A DNA stretch of 64,000 nucleotides, from assembly GCA_036873755.1 (NCBI GenBank), contig JAVTVY010020285.1, positions 1 through 64,000 of the forward strand. The letters run 5' to 3'. The stretch's first letter is position 1, and every line of letters starts with the position of its first letter. Position numbers and translations under genes: made by a program. Shown piece after piece: positions 10,098-20,332 of this stretch. The stretch comes from Hanleya hanleyi (Eukaryota; Mollusca; Polyplacophora; Lepidopleurida; Hanleyidae). The notes under the pieces were generated by a model that was not told the origin of the DNA, did no database searches, and saw nothing but the letters and a program-made list of their open reading frames with translations.

Positions 10098-11102
10098 ATG
10101 TTCACTTTTACTACGTGCTCGAAATCATTCACTCGTCTGCACGACTTGCGCCGCCATGAGGCTACCAAGCACGACGGAACCGCCCGGTATAGCTGTACGA
10201 TATGTACACTGTCGTTTCAGCGCTCGGATCATTTACAGCGCCATGAACGTTCAATTCATTGGCCACCCAAGCGTCCATGCGAAGAATGTGGTCAACTCTT
10301 CAAACGACCCAGTCAGTTAAGACGGCATGAGCGTTTGATTCATGGTCCGTCACCACGGCATGAGGGACAACTTTCCACTAAAGAGGCACCCAGGAGGGAC
10401 AGACCCACTGAAGATGAACCCGGGGAGACGAATGCCACTGGTGATGCGATCACGGAGAGCCCGCCTATACCCACAGTTCAGAAGAGCCTAGATATCCAGC
10501 CGGCCCCTAGCATTACTGTTCCCAGTCATACGCCTGACAACAACGAACATTTTCTGGAAGATGCGGTGGATGTTCCCAGCGATCTCTTACCCGAAGATCA
10601 TCCAGTGAGTGAAATGTATCGACGCCATTGGCCCATGATCCGACACTGTTTCCACCGTCATCGCCCTATATTGGACTTGTACAATTTCCGACTGACCGAC
10701 CTCGTCCGTCTACGCAGCTACGTGGAAGCCATCTTCAATGACCAACCTACGTCCTTCACATTAAATGTAGCATTTGGGTACATCTTATGCCATAAGATGA
10801 CGGGTAAATTGCGCTATTTCTATTCCAGTGCCACCAACCCAGTGTACGACCATCCTTTCACAATCACCAATCGGGCGTCGCTAGAGACGATGCTGGCCCA
10901 ACTGGACACTGTGGATCCCTTGGAATGGGCCTATGAACAGCGCCCCAACATCAAGTGGATAGTGGAGAGGGTCACCAATGGTACGTTCTTCGTGGTTAAA
11001 CTGACCCACCACCACCCCCATCGGATGAATGTATTCACCCATGCAGTGATAAATACTCAGAACACGCCTCAACGGTATCCTGGCCTGCCTGACGACGATT
11101 AG
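10098..11102 (+). CDS. Zinc-finger protein carrying the polymerase N-terminal domain
   Basis: An intact 334-residue frame. Finger 1 has lost its first Cys (F4 in place of Cys; C7, H20, H25 remain). Finger 2 (C33, C36, H49, H54) and finger 3 (C61, C64, H77, H82) are complete C2H2 fingers. Residues about 85-160 are a polar, Pro/Thr/Glu-rich linker. Residues about 153-302 are the domain found at the start of the nearby polymerase gene (EDHPVSE, RPILDLYNFRL, PFTITNRASLE, DPLEWA). The protein ends in YPGLPDDD, a tail shared with the protein at 16694-17266. A TATA box precedes it and a 3' UTR hairpin plus AATAAA follow. It may be a DNA-binding accessory or regulator of the polymerase element; this role is inferred from domain sharing. 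I know no named family for it. Confidence 0.8.
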   Translation: MFTFTTCSKSFTRLHDLRRHEATKHDGTARYSCTICTLSFQRSDHLQRHERSIHWPPKRPCEECGQLFKRPSQLRRHERLIHGPSPRHEGQLSTKEAPRRDRPTEDEPGETNATGDAITESPPIPTVQKSLDIQPAPSITVPSHTPDNNEHFLEDAVDVPSDLLPEDHPVSEMYRRHWPMIRHCFHRHRPILDLYNFRLTDLVRLRSYVEAIFNDQPTSFTLNVAFGYILCHKMTGKLRYFYSSATNPVYDHPFTITNRASLETMLAQLDTVDPLEWAYEQRPNIKWIVERVTNGTFFVVKLTHHHPHRMNVFTHAVINTQNTPQRYPGLPDDD

Positions 11103-11262
11103 AACAAACGGTTCAGAGCGAACATGGCCGAAGATGAAACTTTCTGAAATGGCGACTTCTGATTGGACAAGAACAGCCGATAATACATCTAACGGACAGG
11201 AACGAATATGACAGATGCAAATGGCGGCCTCTGATTGGACAAGAGGCTATTTGTATTGTAAA

Positions 11263-11295
11263 CATACCCAACGCGACTCCCCCAGCTTGGGTATG
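11263..11295 (+). other. Conserved 3' UTR stem-loop, copy 1
   Basis: CATACCCAA (11263-11271) pairs perfectly with TTGGGTATG (11287-11295) around a C-rich loop. It lies 160 nt after the stop of the 10098 gene and 17 nt before AATAAA (11312-11317). The same hairpin recurs after the genes at 17266 and 25498. It may act in mRNA 3' processing or RNA recognition. Confidence 0.65.
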
Positions 11296-11311
11296 ATGTA
11301 CTGGAGGGAAA

Positions 11312-11317
11312 AATAAA
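11312..11317 (+). terminator. Poly(A) signal after zinc-finger gene
   Basis: AATAAA immediately after the conserved hairpin; the same order of elements occurs in all three family copies. Confidence 0.6.
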
Positions 11318-11329
11318 ATGATTGACCTG

Positions 11330-11970
11330 TCATCCTTGTTGTTGTTGTTCTCTTACTGTCTCTTCGGTCACCTCTGTGTACGATATTGTGGAAAAAACCC
11401 CACAGACAGGTCAGTACATCTCCACAGGTCAAAACAGCGCCCCCTGGTGGATGCAAGAGTTATCTCCCCCGGCAAAATGCTACTTTAAATCAGTAGACAC
11501 TACTACTTCCGTGCATGGCACTGAACTACATTTATCAAAGTTTGAGGTCTGTGGCTTAGCAATATTGCTATGAATTGACCCGTTAAAGAATGATTTTACT
11601 TATTTGTAAGCATTGTGCAGCGTACCAAAGAACAGCATTATTTATTACTATCTTTGCTCTTTGTAATATTTTACAGTCCTCATCAGTGTTGTTTATTATT
11701 AATATCGTTAATCTAGTTAGGAGAAATAGCTCACTAGAGCTAGTGTTTTATATGTTGTAACAAACCGACGCTAAACAAAGTTTGTCTATGTCTACAATGG
11801 TTTATGTGCCCCTTGACACAGCTGGACTACATGTTCGCTCTTCATATGCATTCACTCATATCTTCTGCCTTATCATGTCATTATTTGCTACCGGTACTTA
11901 TGTGCCTTATTAACAGTTAGTTATTTCCTGATCATGATTGTGACCAGTTTTTTAAATACATATCTTCTGT
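11330..11970. other. Unassigned AT-rich stretch
   Basis: No gene, repeat or motif recognised. Confidence 0.4.
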
Positions 11971-11976
11971 GTGATT

Positions 11977-12290
11977 TAAAATGAAAGTGTTGTACTTTAC
12001 ATTATAAACGTCTGAGGCGTGACAGCATTATATAAAGTGTCGTATTTGTAACACTCTCAGAATAGTGTTATATCCAACATTATAGAGCTGTTTCAGGAAC
12101 AATACAGCACTTTACAAGTGTTAAAATCGGCATTGTAAAGTGTTGTATTGCTCCTGATACAGCACTATGATGTTCGATATAACATTTTTTCATCGCTTTC
12201 CGAAAGTACAAATGTTACAAATATAACACTTGATATCAATGTTGTCAACCCTCAGATATTTATAATGTTAAATACAACACTTTCATTTTA
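11977..12290. mobile_element. Palindromic MITE, about 314 bp
   Basis: The left end TAAAATGAAAGTGTTGTA is inverted at the right end (TACAACACTTTCATTTTA). Further arms match inward (ACGTCTGAGG against CCCTCAGATA; CAATACAGCACTTTAC against GTAAAGTGTTGTATTG), so nearly the whole element folds back around about 12135. The outer bases are TT/AA, so a TTAA- or TA-type target is possible. Confidence 0.75.
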
Positions 12291-12339
12291 AGAGTATACT
12301 GGAATGTCAAGAAGGTATGATTACATAAATGTTCGTATA

Positions 12340-12430
12340 TGAAATCATAATTGATAGGAAAAATACTTTAGCCGCCAGTGGAAATCAACCCATTAGCCAA
12401 TTGGTATTGACCAAATGGAGAACAACCCCC
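12340..12430 (-). mobile_element. Diverged SINE fragment
   Basis: ATAGGAAAAATACTTTA followed by CAGTGGAAATCAACCC resembles the minus-strand SINE heads at 12.9 and 13.4 kb. It is degenerate. Confidence 0.3.
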
Positions 12431-12879
12431 TCGGTTTTGTCTAGTCTGGTAGGCGTCGGGCCTCACAGACTTGTGTTCCGAATAAGAACTTTTATTCTGC
12501 TGATATTTTCCCCGTTTGTGCCGTTCACTCTATCTAACAGTCATATTTTATCGCTTTCTATCAGATGACTTAATACGGCTATTGTATCATTTCTCGGATA
12601 TTTGTCTCTAATATCCCTCAATATCATTCACGATATCCACATCAACATGTAGAATCAAAGCGTGACTGAGATACAAGTCATCACAGGGATCACTTTTGGT
12701 TCTTGTGGTATTTTTAGATATGCAGTTAAAATATTGGTCTATGGGGTCATATGACTGACTTATTTTTAGAACGTTGGCATATTTTCCCACCACTTTTTAT
12801 TTGTTGTGTTTAGTTCCAACGCGCGCAATTATACCTGTATTTGTACAAATTATAACCTGGTACGGAGAGAAGCCCACAC

Positions 12880-13210
12880 CGAGCAAATCAACTATATGAA
12901 GGGCTTTTTTGAGAGAAAGAATAATTTATCCGTCAGCGGGAATCCGACCCACGACCTTATTATGGCAAGCCGTTTTACTTTTCATTCAGTATTTGCTTAA
13001 ATCAGCGAATATTTGACGATATCTTCAAATGGTTTGCTATTATCGTTAAATATTGGATGATATCATCAAATAGTTGCTGATATCATCAAATCATTTGAAG
13101 ATATCATCTACTATTTGCTGATATCAGTAAACACTGAATAAAAAGTAAAACGGCTTGCCATACGACCTTCCCATTCGGTGGATTTTCTCTTAGTGCCCGA
13201 GCAAAATCGA
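12880..13210 (-). mobile_element. tRNA-derived SINE, minus strand, interrupted by a MITE
   Basis: Read on the minus strand, it contains GGTCGTGGGTCGGATTCCCG, a good match to a tRNA B box and T-arm, then AT-rich sequence with TTTCTCTC. The SINE is split at ACGACCTT by the MITE at 12959-13161; the two halves lie at about 12880-12958 and 13162-13210. Confidence 0.55.
12959..13161. mobile_element. 203-bp MITE with 8-bp target duplication
   Basis: ACGACCTT occurs directly at 12951-12958 and 13162-13169. The ends share about 45 bp of inverted repeat starting ATGGCAAGCCGTTTTACTTT. The interior repeats GATATCATCAAAT. An 8-bp duplication suggests hAT-type transposition, although three extra bases precede the left inverted repeat. 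Confidence 0.75.
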
Positions 13211-13359
13211 CCCATAGGTGAATTGGAGCGATATGCAAGAGGTTTCAATACTCACGTGAATCTCCCGATTGGACGCCACTCTCTGTGTTGCAATGTGTGC
13301 CCCTAGCTTTACGATATGTTCCCACTACGAAAAAAATTGTATACAATGTATGTGAATTT

Positions 13360-13465
13360 ACTTTTGAGGGAAATAATTATTTATCCTCGGGAATCGAACC
13401 CACGAGCAATAAAGTCCGTGGAGATGGTCTCACCACTTGAACAATGCTGGTCCATATAATACTCT
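13360..13465 (-). mobile_element. tRNA-derived SINE head, minus strand
   Basis: The minus strand reads CAAGTGGTGAGACC, then GTGGGTTCGATTCCCG (B box), then AT-rich sequence. This resembles a tRNA-derived SINE head and not a functional tRNA, since no acceptor stem closes. It is the same family as 12880-13210. Confidence 0.55.
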
Positions 13466-13606
13466 GGTGAACCCATGTTCAATTTATAAAGCCAATTCCA
13501 CGTTCGCACTTCGAACCATATTCAGGGTTAAAAATCCGAGGTGTAAATTTCACCTACGAACGCGAGACGAAACAATCAGAATCTGCACTGTGATTGTGTG
13601 TAGAGT

Positions 13607-13810
13607 GCCAGAGTGACATCATTCTCAAGTAGTTTGACCAATCAGTAATGCTGTTCTGCCAGAGTGACATCATTCTCAAGTAGTTTGACCAATCAGTAAT
13701 GCTGTTCTGCCAGAGTGACATCATTCTCAAGTAGTTTGATCAATCAGTAATGCTCTTCTGACAGAGTGACATCATTCTCAAGTAGTTCGACCAATCAGTA
13801 ATGCTCTTCT
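13607..13810. repeat. 51-bp tandem repeat x 4
   Basis: Units begin at 13607, 13658, 13709 and 13760 (CCAGAGTGACATCATTCTC...), with few differences. Each holds GACCAATCAG (CCAAT-like) once. Confidence 0.95.
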
Positions 13811-14300
13811 CATACATTTCGAAATTCAAATGGTTTCGAGGTCAGTGACGTCTCGTATCTATTTCTAAGTTCTTTGAAGATTGAAGGCGGGGTGGGGCAG
13901 GGGGGTTGATATATCAACGTAAGTTCGCAGTATAGGAACGTGGAAATTGTCCTTGTGTGGTAAGGAATGTTTGGCGAAGAAATATGTGCATACTGATTTA
14001 TGTTCGAACGATTTGATACATTTTGAGTCAGCAGGAATAGATTTCGTGATTTCTGCAATTTCTAGAGTTGTTATTTTCATATGAGCTATGCCGGACCATC
14101 AGTAATACTCTCGCAAATTGATCAAATAGAGATTAGTCCTTACTACCGATTTTGGAATGCGTGCAATTACATGTAGCTTTATGATGTATAAATAATAATT
14201 TCGTACGCAAATTAAATATTATTTCTCTTACTTCATTTGTATATGTTAATAAATACATGTACATACATGTTTGATGATGTTCAAAGATAACAGGGATTGC
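13811..14300. other. Unassigned stretch
   Basis: Nothing recognised; overlapping open frames on the minus strand have no domain signature. Confidence 0.4.
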
Positions 14301-14309
14301 TTCATCTTT

Positions 14310-14393
14310 ATTGCTTTTGTACACCGCGTCTATACACAATATATCACTGTATTGCTTTTGTACACCGCGTCTATACAGAATATATCACTGTAT
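14310..14393. repeat. 42-bp tandem duplication
   Basis: TTGCTTTTGTACACCGCGTC begins at 14310 and again at 14352. Confidence 0.9.
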
Positions 14394-14699
14394 TCCCTTG
14401 GAATTTGTGTCAGTTATTTTATAGTATAGTTACGTTATCTTACCTGCACCTCCTCTGATGTACGCTTATGACATATTTCCTCAGTCATAGCTAGTGGCGG
14501 GTAGATTAAATTAGAAAGATGGTGTTTTTACTTGATCAAACTCGTATGACACGGTGCACAATGAGGTAGACCCTCCATGCTCCATATTCCCGCAAAATTA
14601 AAGCTTCTATTTAACAAGATCATACAATCAAAGGAGCAACATACATACAATTTCAGTATTCTCTGTTCTGGAGGACGTGGTATTAAATTATCCCCAACT

Positions 14700-15085
14700 G
14701 GAAAAGGGGGAGAGAAAAGTCTTATCTTAATATATACTGGGAACAGATAAAGGAAATCTTACAGCACGACATTTCGACAGAGCAAATTCGATATAGTGGC
14801 GAGAACACGTAACGTGAAGATATAGAGGAGAGAAATCTTACCTTACGACAGTCACAGAAAAATTAATCTATAGATGGGAGAAAACTTCTGCTTAATATAT
14901 ACCATGAAGAGATCGGGCAGAGAACATCTTACATTCCAATAGTACGAGAGTGCAACAGATCGAATTCGATATAGGGTGGGGAGAAAATTCTAATTTAGTG
15001 TACAATTCGAAGATATGAATCTTACCTCACGACAGTCTCACAGTGCGACACTCTGAGAGATTGAAGTATACATAAAGGGGAGAAA
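14700..15085. repeat. Degenerate tandem repeat, about 120-bp period
   Basis: Phrases such as GGGGAGAAAA, ATCTTACCT(T/C)ACGACAGTC and CGATATAG recur three or four times with drift. It is a likely decayed satellite. Confidence 0.45.
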
Positions 15086-15804
15086 ACTCTATAGTCTGTG
15101 GGCTTATGTAAAAAAGCAAAATTTTGGGTAGATTCTTGGCACCAATGTTTAAGCACACCTAGAAACATCACTGATTAAGAAAAAAATGGGTGCCAGTTTT
15201 TGCATTAACATTTAGGGCCTCCATTTTGAATTTCAAACTGGCCGCCTTTTTTTAGCCGATCTGTATGATTTTTTGTTATTCAACGTTATTTTAAACATGT
15301 AATCGAAATGTGCGCAAATAGTTTGGGTTTGAAATGCATTACAGTTGAGACAACTGTTCATCTGAACTCGTTTGCATGGATATTAACCTATTTTCGACGT
15401 TATTATCAAGAAATATTGGTATGAATGTGCAACTTCTTACTGTAGTCCGTGAGCTACTAGGGCTCACCTTGCACCCCCCCACTACAGACCGAAACTATGT
15501 TTTTTTATGTGCTTTAGGACATGTCAGATAAGAAACAATTTGTTAACAGTCGATAAACTGGGACTCGCTACCCTTTTAATCACTTCGAAATTACTCCTGT
15601 GTTAATCAGTACAATTTTTGTGACAATAGGGGGTAGGGTTACAAGAATAGTCTTATCTTCCATAATTATTATCCAATCTTTATAATGTTGGCCACATATT
15701 ATTCAGCATTGATTGCTGCATCGAATATTTACAAGATAATATCACTATTTGTTGGGTATGACATCACACAGGGACCATACATACAAAGTAGGAGTAGTAG
15801 CGAA

Positions 15805-16346
15805 AGCTGGCGTTTTGGGGTGCGTGAGGGTGTGCTTGAGCGATTGAGGGACCATTCTTGGTTCGAATGCGTCGGGTGAGGTGTCAAAGTGAAGCCCTCG
15901 TTATGTAGACCACCGCTTGAGGGATCTCCACGTGATCTGTGATGTCATTGGTGACGTCATCAGTAGGAGTAGTAGACAAAGTAGGCATTTTGAGGATGCG
16001 GAGGAAGGTTTTTGGGGTAGAGACGGACCATCCGTGGTCTAAATGGACCGTGTGGGGTGTCCCTCTGCATCTACATGCAGAGAGTTACAATATGACACCC
16101 CACACGGTCCATTTATATCACGGATGGTCCATCTCTATCCCTTCCTCCGCATCCTCAAAATGCCTACTTTGTCTACTACACCTACTGATGTCACCAATGA
16201 CATCACAGATCATGTGGAGATCCCTCAAGCCGTGGTCTACATACCGAGGGCTTCACTTTGACACCTCACCCGACGCATTCGAACCAAGAATGGTTCCTCA
16301 ATCGCTCAAGCACACCCTCACGCACCCCAAAACGCGGGGGGTGCAA
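15805..16346. repeat. Long palindrome, arms about 265 bp
   Basis: The left arm (15805-16070) is repeated inverted at 16080-16346 around CTCTGCATCTACATGCAGAG. Arms carry the dispersed motif AGGTGTCAAAGTGAAGC and its complement. A shorter outer match (GTCCGTGAGCTACT at 15450 against AGTAGCTCACGGAC at 16358) extends the fold to about 920 bp. Confidence 0.9.
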
Positions 16347-16454
16347 GGTGAGCCCCAGTAGCTCACGGACTACTGGTATATGACAAATATTTTCTGCTCA
16401 CAGTATGTAATAATGCATATCCAATGTGAACCAAATAAATTCCATGAAAATCAG

Positions 16455-16640
16455 AGCTTCTGAGCTAGTTCACCAGGGCGTTGACGGGCGTTGAGATGGG
16501 CGTTAAGGCGTAACGACGGGCTTTGACAAGCGTCGCTGCATTTCGATGAATTGGTGACAATTCCATGGAAATCAGAGCTTCTGAGCTAATTCACCAGGGT
16601 GTTGAAGCGTTAAGCTAAGCGTTGACGGGCGTTACTGTCT
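16455..16640 (+). repeat. Promoter-proximal 117-bp direct repeats
   Basis: A unit with CAGAGCTTCTGAGCTA, CACCAGGG and several GGCGTT/GCGTTAAGGCGT motifs occurs at about 16450 and 16565. A third diverged unit follows the gene at about 17570-17730. GCGTTAAGGCGTT-type motifs also occur at 25780-25860, near the dead copy. Confidence 0.7.
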
Positions 16641-16647
16641 ATAAAAG
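16640..16647 (+). promoter_or_regulatory. TATA box of zinc-finger gene
   Basis: TATAAAAG lies 54 nt before the ATG at 16694, nearly the spacing at the 10098 gene (53 nt). The expected start site falls near CACGCACAGTCG. Confidence 0.75.
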
Positions 16648-16693
16648 CGAGCGTATTTCCAAAAACACGCACAGTCGACGTTCAACCGTCAAC

Positions 16694-17266
16694 ATGACTT
16701 ATACTTGCTCTGAGTGCGAACGCACGTTCACCAGACATTACGATATGATGGGACACCAGAACAATATACATGGGTTTGAAGACTTCGAGGAGTCCGTTGA
16801 GGGGGATGCTGATACAGAGACTGCTGAGAGTGTATCGACTGATACCGAAACAGAGATTGCTGAGAGTCTAACTAGTGATATGGAGAGCTTGACCTCAGAT
16901 AGTCAGCATACGTCCGTGGAAAGTGAGGCAGAACCTACTTTCTGGGATCGTATTGTGACAGCAGCTATCAATACTTACGCTGCAGCGATCGAGGACACCG
17001 GAGAGGATAATTTACAACAGACGTACACCCAAATGCGCCCCCGCATCAGGAAAACAGCCATGGTGATCTATGAACAGTATACCTTACTACCGCTTGAAAT
17101 GAAAGGCGACCCCACGCACAGGTCCATCATGAAGGCAAAGCGTCACTTGGAAGAGGCTATGGGGCTACCACCCACCGTGGCCCTGGAAAATGCGATCAGA
17201 ATGCGCAAACAACTGTTTCAGGACATGCTGCCCGAAGAATATCCAGGCCTGTCCGACGATGATTAG
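16694..17266 (+). CDS. Single-finger C2H2 protein with acidic linker and YPGLSDDD tail
   Basis: The start chosen is the ATG at 16694, placed just after a TATA box; the frame is open 24 codons further upstream but those would precede the predicted transcript start. It encodes 190 residues. One C2H2 finger lies at C5, C8, H21, H26. Residues about 28-85 form a Glu/Ser/Thr-rich acidic linker with repeated TETA/TEIAES phrases. Residues about 87-180 look helical and contain WDRIV, RKTAMVIYEQY and RHLEEAMGLPP. The tail EEYPGLSDDD matches the 10098 protein. The 3' UTR repeats that gene's sequence (TAGAATAAACGG..., CTGATTGGAC) and hairpin. A decayed copy lies at 25303-25498. Function unknown; a DNA-binding regulator of the element is plausible. 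Confidence 0.75.
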   Translation: MTYTCSECERTFTRHYDMMGHQNNIHGFEDFEESVEGDADTETAESVSTDTETEIAESLTSDMESLTSDSQHTSVESEAEPTFWDRIVTAAINTYAAAIEDTGEDNLQQTYTQMRPRIRKTAMVIYEQYTLLPLEMKGDPTHRSIMKAKRHLEEAMGLPPTVALENAIRMRKQLFQDMLPEEYPGLSDDD

Positions 17267-17414
17267 AATAAACGGTTCAGAGCGAACATGGCTGAAGATG
17301 GAACCGCTGAAATGGCGACTTCTGATTGGACAAGACTACATCTAACGGACAGGAACGAATATGATAATGCAAATGGTGGCCTCTGATTGGGCAAGAGTCT
17401 TTTTGAGTTGTAAA

Positions 17415-17447
17415 CATACCCAACGCGGCTCCCCCAGCGTGGGTATG
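17415..17447 (+). other. Conserved 3' UTR stem-loop, copy 2
   Basis: CATACCCAA (17415-17423) pairs with GTGGGTATG (17439-17447), with one mismatch at the loop side. AATAAA follows at 17464-17469. Same place and loop (CGCGGCTCCCCCAGC) as copy 1. Confidence 0.65.
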
Positions 17448-17734
17448 ATGTAACATTGGGGAAAATAAACTATATGAAAAAACTTCTTGTTGTTGTTGTT
17501 CTCTCATGTGTCATCCTTGTTTTTGTTGTTGTTGTTCTCTCTCTGGTCTATATCATGGCGTCAAGGCGTTATGTTAGAGCGTTAAGGCATAACTACAAGC
17601 GTTGACGGGCGTCAGTGCATTTCGAAGAATTAGTGACAATTACATGGAATATCTAGAAAATCTGAATTTCTGAGCTATTTCCCCAGGGCGTTGAAGCGTT
17701 AAGCTTGGCGTTGGCGGGCGTTGCTACAATATGA

Positions 17735-18790
17735 CACCTCATACAACGCATTCGGACCAAGGATGGTCCCTCTCTACACCAAATACCTTCCTTTCACTGA
17801 CCCAAAATGTCCACTTTGGCTACTACTCGTACTGATGACGTCACCAATGACGTCACAGATGACGTGAACATCCCTCAAATTGGGGTCTACACCCCAAGAA
17901 CTACAAAGTGACACCTCACACGACGCATTCGGACCAAGGATGGTCCCTCTCTACACCAAATACCTTCATTCACTGCCCCAAAATGGCCACTTTACTTACT
18001 ACAACCAACTGCGCATGCGCAGATTGACGCGACTTGCATTTGAAAACACACCATTCTGACTCTAACCCACACAAGCTTCACTTTGACAACTTCCACGACC
18101 CATTCGGACCCATAGCGGTCATCTCTACCCCAAACACACACCCACATACCCCCCAAAATGCCTGCTTTCTATACTACGGCCAGACTGCGCATGCGCAGAA
18201 TGACCATATTTCTACCCCACATCCACGCCGCCAGATGCTCCATTACACAGACTTCACATGGATACCTCACACGACCCATTCGAACCGTGAATAGCCCATC
18301 TCTAACCCAAACACACCCACACACTCCCCCAAAAATGCCTGCTTTCTATACTACGGCCGGGCTGCGCATGCACCAATTATTGACAACGTACGAATTATTA
18401 GTGTAGTCAAGTGCTCCTGCATGAGAGTTTCAAAATAAGACCTCATACGACACCATTGGACCACCAGGGACTCATCTAAACTCCAACACGTCCACCCAGT
18501 ATGGATTTATACATACATTGGGCTTATACCCCAGTATATGGGTCTATATGGGGCTATAGACAGACCTCAAACTTTTTTCAAAAATTTTACCGTTTCGTGC
18601 CGGGACACTTCCTATCATGTTTGTCTTGACGAGACAAAACAAATCAAAACAACCATACCGCAAATGTCTAGAAGTACGTTTCCCAGTGGGACAAACATTG
18701 GTTCTATACCCCTAGTATGGGACTATATGGGGCTACGTAAACAAATCCTGAAATCTGGTGACCATCTTGGATTTTTGCTAATTTAGAGTA
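17735..18790 (-). repeat. Minus-oriented satellite block (GCGCATGCGC units, then 173-bp-type unit)
   Basis: 17735-18450 is the inverted equivalent of 63420-64000; it holds TGCGCATGCGCA at 18010-18021 and 18186-18197. 18500-18790 is one to one and a half diverged inverted units of the 173-bp satellite at 62.5-63.4 kb (GACACTTCCTATCATGTT, AAGTACGTTTCCCAG). No gene. Confidence 0.75.
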
Positions 18791-19139
18791 TTTATAGTGT
18801 TCTTATTTTGTTTCCAATGAATGGTTGGCCCCTTAATAAGAGTTTAGATAAAATGAAACAAATATTGGATGACATTTGAATGAATAATTGGCAATTATGT
18901 TTAAAAAATGATTTTCGATGATGGCCATTTTGAAATTCAAAATGGAGGTCCCAAATGTTAATGCAAAAACTGGCACCCATTCTTTTCTTAATCAGCGAAC
19001 TTTCTAGATGTGTTTAGACATGAGTGCCAAGAATCTACCCGAAAAAATGACAAATCTGGAAAATGTTACATAAGCCCATAGACTACTATCTTAACACATA
19101 CTGTTTTGGGGTCGCAGAGAGAGAAAAATAACTTCCGGT

Positions 19140-19960
19140 AGATATGGTGGCTAATATCTGCCATGTCGTATCATCGTATTTTTACTGGAGCGATGATACG
19201 ATGCGATGGTTCGATGGTACGATGCGATGGTACCATGGTACGATGCGATGGTACGATGGCACAATACGATGATACGATGGCACGATGGAAATTCGTCTTC
19301 TTCCATAGCGCCAATTAAGGGCAACACAAAAACACACACACAGATAAATGCAAATTAACGTTTAGAATATAGGATCTCGAATCACAGAAATGATAAAAAT
19401 CATTCTTTCACGAAGATCATTTTTTAATGAAGTTGCATGTATTGATAACATATGGTCACTGCAACAACACAGCTGGATAGAGGAAGATGTCCCAGTGACA
19501 GAGCTTTAATTTGATGTCGGGTGACACGGAGGTCTTCCCGCCTGACTACAACAGCACTGATCAAATAGTTTAATTGTTTTCATCGTACTGTCGTGTTATG
19601 TTTGAATACACACCGTGATTTCATCGTACAATCGTGTCATCGTACCATCGTATAATCGTACGATCGTGCCATCGTGCCATCGTACCATCGTATCCTCGTA
19701 CCAGCGTATCATCGTACCATCGTATCATCGTACCATCGTGCTATCGTACCATTGTATCATCGTGTCATCGTACCATTGTACCATCGTGCTACATTTGAAT
19801 ACACACCGTTATGTATCGTTGAGGGATGGAGATGACTTTCAGCACAGAGGCTCGTTATTGTTGTTGATTAGGATGATTGAGCGAGAGATCAATGAAGTAA
19901 ATAAACTGTTTTTAACTCACTTGACCCCCCCTCGGCAAAGACCCTGAAAAGCCCTGTGAC
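19140..19960 (+). mobile_element. ATCGTACC-minisatellite element, copy 1
   Basis: It has two minisatellite tracts of permuted CGATGGTA/CATCGTAC 9-11-mers (19170-19285 and 19615-19795), separated by about 330 bp of unique sequence. 19300-19880 is repeated inverted at about 26580-27105. 19140-19280 is repeated inverted at about 32930-33125. Confidence 0.75.
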
Positions 19961-20330
19961 TTTCTGGTTAAGCCAAGTTTATTGGCAGTTTCACAATATG
20001 GTTTCATATCAACGTGATTGTTTATAGAAATGGTGCAAGTGACGTCAACGCGGCGTTAGTTTTCGAACAAAGCATGACATGGAGAAGAGCCACCAAAACC
20101 ATTTTTAATATTTATAATATCATCATTTTTTTCATATTGATATAGGGTAGAATAAAGTCAGATATGGTGAAGCTTCTTACCTCCAACCGGAGTTGTTATC
20201 ATAACCGATAACATCTCCCACTCGCTTCAAGATATATCTACACCCTCTCACCCATCTCCCACGTTTAGTTCGTTAATCCTATCTGGCCTGGGCGATTTGG
20301 GGTGTATCGCAGCCTGGGAAGGGTCGGAAA
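19961..20330. other. Unassigned stretch
   Basis: No gene or repeat recognised before the poly(C) run at about 20333. Confidence 0.4.
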
Positions 20331-20332
20331 GT

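Larger units (their letters stand above)
15093..19084. mobile_element. Candidate 4-kb element with inverted termini around a zinc-finger gene
   Basis: The left terminus starts AGTCTGTGGGCTTATGTAA. About 165 bp of it is repeated inverted at the right end (about 18917-19084, ending ACATAAGCCCATAGACT). Inside, in order: a 540-bp palindrome, a promoter region, the 190-residue zinc-finger gene, its 3' UTR hairpin, minus-oriented GCGCATGCGC-type repeats and a 173-bp-type satellite. No clean target duplication is visible, so the unit is inferred from the inverted ends. Confidence 0.5.

Noticed and set aside
4290..11320. A complete Polinton or adintovirus
   Set aside because: Only the polymerase and zinc-finger genes are visible. 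No integrase, packaging ATPase, protease or capsid gene, and no terminal inverted repeats enclosing this block were found.
19615..19947. 110-codon frame rich in SSYHRTIV
   Set aside because: Minisatellite translation; equivalent frames occur in the other ATCGTACC tracts (23.7, 26.7, 32.7 kb).
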